DNA of 12,575 nt from Cyanobacteria bacterium M_surface_7_m2_040 (lineage in GTDB: Bacteria; Cyanobacteriota; Cyanobacteriia; PCC-6307; Cyanobiaceae), in the NCBI GenBank assembly GCA_016882555.1, contig VGPQ01000008.1, forward strand, positions 1 to 12,575, given 5' to 3'. Both the position numbers and the translations under genes were made by a program. The notes beneath the pieces are model-generated. The model had not been told where the DNA came from and made no database searches. It saw nothing but the letters and a program-made list of their open reading frames with translations. Positions 6,467-12,575 of this stretch are shown piece after piece. Each line of letters starts with the position of its first letter. Positions within the stretch are counted from its first letter, which is position 1.

Positions 6467-7056
6467 CGCTGCAGATCGCCCGGGCGATCGAGATCGTGGC
6501 GGCAGGGCAGCAGGGTCGCCGTGAGCCCGAGCTGGGTGGCTCGCTCAAGGGTCTGCTGCAGCACGGTGGCGCTGCCCCAGGCCACCCCGGCAAACAGTCC
6601 GGGAGCCGACTGGCGAAGGCCGATCAGCCAATAGCCCCCATCGGCCGCAGGCCCCAGCACCAGCGGTGCCTGCTGCAGCGCCGCAAACGCCTGCTGCAGA
6701 TCGGTGGCGGCCAGCTGGGGCAGATCGCTGCCCACCAGCACCACCTGCTGATACCCCTGGCGAAACGCCCAGCCAAACTGGCGCTGCATGCGCAGGCCCA
6801 GGCCCCCCTGACCCTGCAGCACCACCGGGCCCTGAAGCAGGCGCCCGGCCGCCTTCGGCCCCACGCCAGATACGGCCAGCCGGCGGTCTACGCCGATGCG
6901 GCTGCAGGCCTGATCGAGCACCGCCAGGGTGTGCTGCTGCAGGCGCTGCTGCACGGCCGCTGCACGCTGCGCTCCAAGGCCCGCGGCCAGCCGGCGCTTG
7001 CAACGCCCCGGCGCCGGCCAACGGGCCATCACCACCACCAGCCGACGCCGCCTCAA
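6457..7056 (-). CDS. DUF2064/TIGR04282 family glycosyltransferase-like protein
   Basis: A 199-aa nucleotidyl-/glycosyl-transferase-like protein of the DUF2064 family, called TIGR04282 in NCBI. Motifs: APGRCKRRLA near 15-24 (equivalent to the PGxxKTRLA loop of NTP-sugar enzymes), VGSDLPQL at 108-115, LGPAADGGYWLIGL at 134-147, VAWGSATVLQQT near 158-169 and DLDRPGDL at 188-195. Biochemical activity is not settled in what I know of the family; neighbours of this type often sit beside TIGR04283 enzymes, as here. The start is the TTG at 7056, overlapping the htrA stop by 4 nt (TTGA); the first internal ATG (7029) would remove the first beta strand, RLVVVMAR. It therefore appears to be translated by coupling to htrA. 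It overlaps the following glycosyltransferase by 10 nt. Confidence 0.87.
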   Translation of the reverse strand: MRRRRLVVVMARWPAPGRCKRRLAAGLGAQRAAAVQQRLQQHTLAVLDQACSRIGVDRRLAVSGVGPKAAGRLLQGPVVLQGQGGLGLRMQRQFGWAFRQGYQQVVLVGSDLPQLAATDLQQAFAALQQAPLVLGPAADGGYWLIGLRQSAPGLFAGVAWGSATVLQQTLERATQLGLTATLLPCRHDLDRPGDLQRWR

Positions 7057-8183
7057 CGGCGGTGGGGCAGCTCGGCGGGCCTGACGCCCAGGGTGAGCTG
7101 TTGCTGCCCGCGGCGGATGCGCAGGTCGAGGGTCACCCCGACCCGGGCCCCATCAACCGCCAACTGCACCTCCGAGGGATTGCGCACCGCCTTGCCGCCC
7201 ACGGCCTCGATCAGGTCACAGCTCTTGAGCCCCCCCTTGGCCGCCGGGCTGCCGTTGACCACATCGACAACGACAACGCCGTTGACCTCGGGCAGCCGGC
7301 ACTCGCTGGTGGAGGCGTTGATCTCACGGGCCAGCTGGGGGGTGAGGGTCTGCAACCGCACGCCGATGTAGGGGTGGCTGGCATAGCCACGCGACACGAT
7401 CTGCTCGGCGATCTGGCGGGCCACGTTGATCGGCACCGCGAAACTCAAGCCTGCCCCTGGGGCCTGGCGAATCGCGGTGTTGATGCCGACCACCTGGCCG
7501 CGGTCGTTGATCAGGGGGCCGCCACTGTTGCCGGGATTCACGGCGGCATCGGTCTGGATGTAGGGCACCCGCTGCCCCTCACCGAGGGCATTGGTGCGCT
7601 GGATGGCGCTGATGATGCCGGCCGTGACGGTGTTGTCCAGGCCGAGGGGGTTGCCGATGGCGATCGCCCATTCCCCGGGGCGCAACTTGCTGGAATCGCC
7701 CAGGGGTGCCACCGGCAGGCGGCTGGCCACCACCTTGACCACGGCCACATCGGTGAGGGGATCGCTGCCGAGCACCTTGCCGCCAAAGGTGCGGCCATCG
7801 GGCAGGGTCACACTCACCTCGTTGGCGCCTTCCACCACATGGGCATTGGTGAGAATCACGCCATCGGAGCGGGTGATGAAGCCCGACCCCTGGCCCTGCT
7901 GCTGCTGGATCGACGGGCCCTGACCAAACAAACCGCCGAGCGGATTGATCGTGCGCTTGACGGTGTCGATCCGCACCACGGCCGGTCCGACGCGGCGCAC
8001 CGCGTCAACGATCACATTGCTACCGGGTTGCAACGGTGCCGTGGGCGCGGCATCGGTGATGCGTGCCGGTTCCTGCCGCCAGCCGCCGCCAGGCAACCCC
8101 GGCAGACGCCCGTCGCAGCCGCTCAGCAGGCCAGCCCCGAAGGCGGCAGCGAGGCTCAGGGACAGTGATGCAATGCGTGTCAT
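7053..8183 (-). CDS. htrA: HtrA/Deg serine protease, predicted lipoprotein, one PDZ domain
   Basis: A 376-aa trypsin-like protease of the HtrA/DegP/HhoA family, acting outside the cytoplasm in protein quality control. From the ATG at 8183, residues 1-22 are a signal peptide ending in a lipobox, LSGC at 20-23, which predicts lipidation on Cys23 and membrane anchoring. The catalytic triad is visible: His115 in TNAHVVEG, Asp145 in LTDVAVVK and Ser220 in GNSGGPL. A PDZ domain covers about 270-368. That domain has two cysteines, Cys295 and Cys322 (in GLKSCDLIEA), which could form a disulfide in the periplasm. Candidate promoters lie in the short gap shared with the divergent dnaA. The gene leads an operon with two glycosyltransferase-like genes. 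The longer open frame reaching 8294 is antisense to dnaA and was not used. Confidence 0.94.
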   Translation of the reverse strand: MTRIASLSLSLAAAFGAGLLSGCDGRLPGLPGGGWRQEPARITDAAPTAPLQPGSNVIVDAVRRVGPAVVRIDTVKRTINPLGGLFGQGPSIQQQQGQGSGFITRSDGVILTNAHVVEGANEVSVTLPDGRTFGGKVLGSDPLTDVAVVKVVASRLPVAPLGDSSKLRPGEWAIAIGNPLGLDNTVTAGIISAIQRTNALGEGQRVPYIQTDAAVNPGNSGGPLINDRGQVVGINTAIRQAPGAGLSFAVPINVARQIAEQIVSRGYASHPYIGVRLQTLTPQLAREINASTSECRLPEVNGVVVVDVVNGSPAAKGGLKSCDLIEAVGGKAVRNPSEVQLAVDGARVGVTLDLRIRRGQQQLTLGVRPAELPHRR

Positions 8184-8210
8184 GGGCAACGGTTCCACCG
8201 GGTTGATCTG

Positions 8211-8218
8211 CGTATAGT
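8211..8218. promoter_or_regulatory. Overlapping divergent -10 elements of dnaA and htrA
   Basis: In the 59-bp gap between the two divergent starts, TATAGT at 8213-8218 could be the -10 box for dnaA, with a transcript start near 8225 and a leader of about 18 nt. Read on the other strand, TATACG at 8216-8211 could serve htrA, giving a leader of about 20 nt. The two boxes share the bases TATA, so only one polymerase could bind at once. I see no convincing -35 box for either, so this is a candidate only. Confidence 0.35.
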
Positions 8219-8242
8219 CGCGAGTCGTGATTGTGGTTGTCG

Positions 8243-9643
<1,401 letters not shown>

Positions 9644-9646
9644 GGC

Positions 9647-9678
9647 TCTGGCGCCACTGAATGAACATTGTGGCCAGA
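9647..9678. terminator. Stem-loop between convergent dnaA and cbbX
   Basis: TCTGG (9647-9651) pairs with CCAGA (9674-9678) and CCAC (9654-9657) with GTGG (9670-9673). This gives a 9-bp stem with a 2-nt bulge and a 12-nt loop, inside the 61-bp gap between two stop codons. The position suits a terminator working in both directions. No uninterrupted T-tract follows on the dnaA side; on the cbbX side only a short TTTCTT lies further on, within the dnaA coding end. Efficiency is therefore doubtful. Confidence 0.4.
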
Positions 9679-9704
9679 ACAGACGCTGATGCCCGATCGC
9701 AGAC

Positions 9705-10658
9705 TCAGGTGAGTGGTCGAGCCGGATCCAGTCCTTCCACTTCACCGGCAAACACGCGGCTGGCGGTGATGTCGACGGCTTCGATCGTGATCAGGTCACG
9801 CTTGCGCAGCGCCGTGCCCATGGTCTTGAACAGACGACCAGCCTGACGCATGCGGGCCCGGTCGATGGCGTTGCGGATCGAGCGGGCATTGGCAAAGAAC
9901 GGCAGCTGCATGCGGCGGCGAATGTATTCGCCAAAGGCCGCGGTGGCCTCCTCGCTGAAGCGGTAGTGCTCAGCCGCCAGAATCAAGCGGGCAATCGCCA
10001 GCAGCTCATCGGCACTGTAGTCGGGGAAGTCGATGTGGTTTGCCACCCGCGACGACAGGCCAGGGTTGGATTGATAGAAGACATCCATCCGCTCCTTGTA
10101 GCCGGCAAAGATCACCACCAGATCGTCGCGGTTGTTCTCCATCACCTGCAGCAAGATCTCGATCGCCTCGGCGCCGTAGTCGCGTTCGTTTTCGGGGCGG
10201 TAGAGGTAATAGGCCTCATCGATGAACAGCACACCGCCCATCGCCTTTTTGAGGATCTCGCGGGTCTTGGGGGCGGTATGACCGATGTATTGCCCCACCA
10301 GGTCATCGCGCGTGGCGGTGACCACATGGCCTTTGCGCACATAGCCGAGCTTGTGCAGAATCATGCTCATGCGCTCGGCCACGGTGGTCTTGCCCGTGCC
10401 GGGCGGCCCCGTGAACGACATGTGCAGGCTGGGCGGCGTGGTCTGCAACCCCAGGGAGGCCCGGGCCTTGTCGACCACCAGCAGGGCCGCGATCTCACGC
10501 AGACGTGCCTTGACCGGTTGCAGCCCGATCAACTCGTCATCGAGCTGGTCGAGCACCGCCTGGATGCCGGCGGCGTCATAGGCCTGGGTCAGGTCGATGG
10601 ATGACCCGCCATCGGCATCGAGCTCAGCTGCTGATTCCGACGGCAGGGGGTTGGTCAT
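9705..10658 (-). CDS. cbbX: Red-type Rubisco activase CbbX (AAA+)
   Basis: A 317-aa AAA+ remodelling ATPase that, in proteobacteria and red-lineage plastids, pulls the C-terminal tail of the Rubisco large subunit through a hexamer pore to release inhibitory sugar phosphates. Visible features: Walker [10 protein letters not shown] at 84-92, pore loop [13 protein letters not shown] at 120-132 with Tyr124-Ile125-Gly126, Walker [12 protein letters not shown] at 143-153, GYKERMD, arginine finger SSRV (Arg204) and the sensor-2 region [11 protein letters not shown] at 257-267. Compared with family members recalled from purple bacteria, the core is nearly identical, with a 30-residue acidic N-terminal extension. 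The ATG at 10658 is 9 nt after the acRAF stop, so the two are probably translated from one message. Here the substrate should be alpha-carboxysomal form IA Rubisco, an inference from context. Confidence 0.96.
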   Translation of the reverse strand: MTNPLPSESAAELDADGGSSIDLTQAYDAAGIQAVLDQLDDELIGLQPVKARLREIAALLVVDKARASLGLQTTPPSLHMSFTGPPGTGKTTVAERMSMILHKLGYVRKGHVVTATRDDLVGQYIGHTAPKTREILKKAMGGVLFIDEAYYLYRPENERDYGAEAIEILLQVMENNRDDLVVIFAGYKERMDVFYQSNPGLSSRVANHIDFPDYSADELLAIARLILAAEHYRFSEEATAAFGEYIRRRMQLPFFANARSIRNAIDRARMRQAGRLFKTMGTALRKRDLITIEAVDITASRVFAGEVEGLDPARPLT

Positions 10659-10667
10659 TTTGTGTCT

Positions 10668-10928
10668 TCAGCGCGTCAACAACGCATCGATGGCGTCAGC
10701 CAGGGCCTGCTCGTCAGGCCCGACCACCGCCTCATCGCCATCGGGCCGCACGGTGATGTTCACGTAGGTGCGACCAAAACTGAGATCGGCAAACCGCTGC
10801 CGGGCTTCAAACAGGCCGTTGAGCCGCTCGAGAAAGTCGCGGGTGGCCTGGTAATCGGCGAATTCGATGCGCCGCTCGAGCCGATCAGGCTGCTCAGGTT
10901 TCGGCCGTGGTGTCCAGGGCTGATCCAT
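10668..10928 (-). CDS. acRAF: acRAF: degenerate pterin dehydratase-like Rubisco assembly factor
   Basis: An 86-aa protein with the pterin-4a-carbinolamine dehydratase (PCD) fold. Characteristic are FADYQATRDFLERLNGLFEAR and the end segment DEQALADAIDALL. The active-site signature of true PCDs, a His-His-Pro triplet before the last beta strand, is missing: the position reads FADLSFGRTYVNITV. This absence, plus the location between chpX and cbbX, matches the alpha-carboxysome Rubisco assembly factor described in alpha-cyanobacteria and carboxysome-bearing proteobacteria, rather than an enzyme of pterin recycling. The ATG at 10928 is preferred, with TAGG 8 nt upstream; a GTG at 10934 would add two residues. 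It follows the chpX stop by 25 nt and precedes cbbX by 9 nt. Confidence 0.85.
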   Translation of the reverse strand: MDQPWTPRPKPEQPDRLERRIEFADYQATRDFLERLNGLFEARQRFADLSFGRTYVNITVRPDGDEAVVGPDEQALADAIDALLTR

Positions 10929-10953
10929 GTCCACAACCTACGCCTGACCCCTG

Positions 10954-12096
10954 CTAGGCCGACAGACAGTCGGTGCGGCCTGCCGCCAGGCGCGTGGCCC
11001 AGGCCAGGGCATAGGCGGCATTGGCTTGCTGCTGCTGGGGATCGGCCGTATCCAGGGCGTGGGGCATGGTGCCATTGATGGCGGCGTTGGTGACGCAGAA
11101 CATCGCCTTCTGGAAGCTCTTGCAGATCTTCACGCGCACGTCGCCCTCGCCACGGGTGCGCTCGCGGTACCAGTCGTGCAAAGACTGCGGCAGATGGCGG
11201 TACATGTCCTGCATCAGCAGGCTGGGGGGGATGCCGGCGCCCATGGTGGGCAGCGGGTCGGCATACAGCGCCCCATAGGCAAACTGGGCCAGATCGGGGG
11301 AGATCTGCTGGGCCTGGGCGTTGAAGCTCACCGTGCCCAGAAACGGCATCCCGCGTAGAAACACCGCTTCCACATAGGGCACCGCCACATCCACCAGGAA
11401 GGTGAGTCCCGCCTCGGGCGGCAGCACCCAATAGTGCTCTGCGCCGATGCTGACGCCGTAGTGAATCGGGTTGGCCGCCGCCGCCACCAGGCCATCCTTG
11501 ATGAAGTCGACCACCTGGGGGATGCTGCGCACCCGGCCGTCGCGTTCGGCAGCGGCAAGGTCCAGGAACAGGTCGCTCATCACCCGCCAGAACTGACCCA
11601 GGGCATGGGTGGTGGCTGCCGAGCGGATCAGCTCCGGCAGAAAACCGGGAAACAGGGGCGCCAGAACGGCCAGCAGCGGATCGTGGCGGCGCTTGGCGTT
11701 GATGATGGCGCGGCAGTTGGCAGCAAACTCGGGCGAATCCAGGTAGGCGTCCATGCCACCGGTGGCATGCCAGAACATCGCCTTCTGGCAGTACTCGGCG
11801 TACTCGAAATTGATGCGGTCGTGGTTGAGATGGCGCCAGATCTTGGCGGGGTTCAGGTCACCATCGAGGAACTTGAAGATCGGGAACGGATTGAGAAACT
11901 GCTGCTCGGCCTGGTAGATGAGGTTGATGCTGTAAGCATCGAGCACCTCGCCGTAGCTCTCCAGCACGGCAACCACCTCGAGCAGATGGTCGGCGGTGTC
12001 GCTCAGCAGCGTCTGGCCACTGAGCAGCCGCTGCTGCACGGCCTCGACGCCCAGGGAGGGGTCGGCATGCACCAGATCGGCAGAGATGACCGGCAT
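10954..12096 (-). CDS. chpX: CO2 hydration protein ChpX/CupB of the NDH-1(4) complex
   Basis: A 380-aa protein of the Cup/Chp family, which binds to specialised NDH-1 complexes in the thylakoid membrane and converts CO2 to bicarbonate at the cytosolic side, working as an energised carbonic-anhydrase-like subunit. The conserved His/Glu/Arg-rich stretch RHLNHDRINFEYAEYCQ (88-104) continues to MFWHATGG; likely metal or catalytic candidates are His89, His92, Arg94, Glu98, Glu101, Cys103 and His110. No signal peptide or clear transmembrane segment is visible, as expected for a peripheral subunit. I assign it to the constitutive, lower-affinity ChpX/CupB type because alpha-cyanobacteria generally carry only that system; the inducible CupA type cannot be strictly excluded by eye. 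Its ATG is 1 nt after the ndhD4 stop (TGAGATG), so coupling is likely. Confidence 0.93.
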   Translation of the reverse strand: MPVISADLVHADPSLGVEAVQQRLLSGQTLLSDTADHLLEVVAVLESYGEVLDAYSINLIYQAEQQFLNPFPIFKFLDGDLNPAKIWRHLNHDRINFEYAEYCQKAMFWHATGGMDAYLDSPEFAANCRAIINAKRRHDPLLAVLAPLFPGFLPELIRSAATTHALGQFWRVMSDLFLDLAAAERDGRVRSIPQVVDFIKDGLVAAAANPIHYGVSIGAEHYWVLPPEAGLTFLVDVAVPYVEAVFLRGMPFLGTVSFNAQAQQISPDLAQFAYGALYADPLPTMGAGIPPSLLMQDMYRHLPQSLHDWYRERTRGEGDVRVKICKSFQKAMFCVTNAAINGTMPHALDTADPQQQQANAAYALAWATRLAAGRTDCLSA

Positions 12097-12097
12097 C

Positions 12098-12575
12098 TCA
12101 GCGCACTCCCGGGGTGAGGGTGGCGGTCATGGGGTGGAGCACAGCCATCTCCTGGCTCACGGCCATGGCCGTGGTCGCGCTCTCGCTGAGGTGGCCCAGG
12201 GTCACCGGCAGCAGACCCAGGATCACCACAGCCGCCGCCAGGCCGATGGCTGGCAGGGTTTCGCGGGGGGCCACCGGCGCCAGGCGTACGTCGAGCTTGC
12301 CATCGACGGCGGCATCGCCCGTGGGGGGCGTGATCGCCAGGCGCCCGAAGAACACCCGGTTGACCAGCAACAGGAAATAGACAGCAGTCAGGCCGGAACC
12401 CACCATCGACAGCAGCGTGGCGAGGGGGAAAACACTAATGCTGCCGCGAAACACCAGAAATTCCGAAATGAAGCCCGCCATCCCCGGCAGCCCGGCGCTG
12501 GCCATCACCGCCACGATCATCAGCGATCCGGTGAAGGGCAAGCCCTTCTCGGGGTTGAGCAGACCGTGCAGCACC
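12098..12575 (-). CDS. ndhD4: NdhD4-type NADH dehydrogenase subunit 4, C-terminal part (cut by window edge)
   Basis: The last 158 or so residues of a proton-pumping NDH-1 antiporter-like subunit; the gene enters from the right edge and its start is outside. The classic NuoM/NdhD motif ASAGLPGMAGFISEFLVF is present, followed by hydrophobic segments near SVFPLATLLSMVGSGLTAVYFLLLV and TLPAIGLAAAVVILGLLPV. A charged loop with APVAPRE precedes the last helix, as in other NdhD proteins. The chpX gene directly downstream identifies it as the NdhD paralogue of the CO2-uptake complex (NdhD4 with ChpX) rather than the respiratory NdhD1; this is an inference from context. An ndhF4 gene would be expected just beyond the right edge. 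Confidence 0.93.
   Translation of the reverse strand, partial: VLHGLLNPEKGLPFTGSLMIVAVMASAGLPGMAGFISEFLVFRGSISVFPLATLLSMVGSGLTAVYFLLLVNRVFFGRLAITPPTGDAAVDGKLDVRLAPVAPRETLPAIGLAAAVVILGLLPVTLGHLSESATTAMAVSQEMAVLHPMTATLTPGVR

Noticed and set aside
6666..8168. 500-codon open frame opposite htrA and the DUF2064 gene
   Set aside because: It crosses two well-supported genes in antisense and shows no protein-like pattern; a GC-bias artefact.

Overview
The window looks like chromosomal sequence from a high-GC alpha-cyanobacterium, most likely a Cyanobium-like or Synechococcus subcluster 5.2 picocyanobacterium. The strongest pointers are at the right end. An ndhD4-type gene and a CO2-hydration gene (chpX/cupB type) are followed on the same strand by a degenerate pterin-dehydratase-like gene (acRAF) and cbbX, a group known from genomes with alpha-carboxysomes and form IA Rubisco. 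Very compact spacing, frequent GTG/TTG starts and strong G/C bias at third codon positions fit as well. The assignment rests on recalled family features; no database search was run.

Layout. Positions 1-432 hold a probable small unrecognised gene (+) and perhaps the first codons of a leftward gene at the edge. ridA (-, 321-722) and an orphan Fe3+/spermidine-type ABC ATPase (+, 832-1917) diverge. The ATPase converges on gloB (-, 1902-2660) with a 16-nt overlap. gloB diverges from a rightward run, hisG (short form), an ABC half-exporter overlapping it by 1 nt, and a Ycf52/NSI-type acetyltransferase (2713-5742). That run meets a leftward operon with only 4 nt between the stop codons. The operon, read from 8183 leftward, is htrA (predicted lipoprotein protease), a DUF2064/TIGR04282 protein and a TIGR04283 glycosyltransferase, with overlapping reading frames. 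htrA diverges from dnaA (+, 8243-9643) across a 59-bp gap. dnaA converges on cbbX across a 61-bp gap that holds a stem-loop. The rest, 9705-12575, is one leftward operon: ndhD4 (cut by the right edge), chpX, acRAF, cbbX.

How the genes work together. The right-hand operon joins CO2 capture (NdhD4 and ChpX belong to the NDH-1(4) CO2-uptake complex) to Rubisco assembly and repair (acRAF, CbbX), so it is part of the carbon-concentrating machinery. The other genes are housekeeping or stress functions: methylglyoxal detoxification (gloB), reactive imine removal (ridA), histidine synthesis (hisG), envelope proteolysis (htrA) and replication initiation (dnaA). I see no mobile element, CRISPR array, tRNA, rRNA or phage gene. 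I do not see a clearly new system. The items most worth a second look are the non-catalytic acRAF next to a red-type activase, the lipoprotein protease/glycosyltransferase operon, the plastid-type acetyltransferase, and the small gene at the left end.
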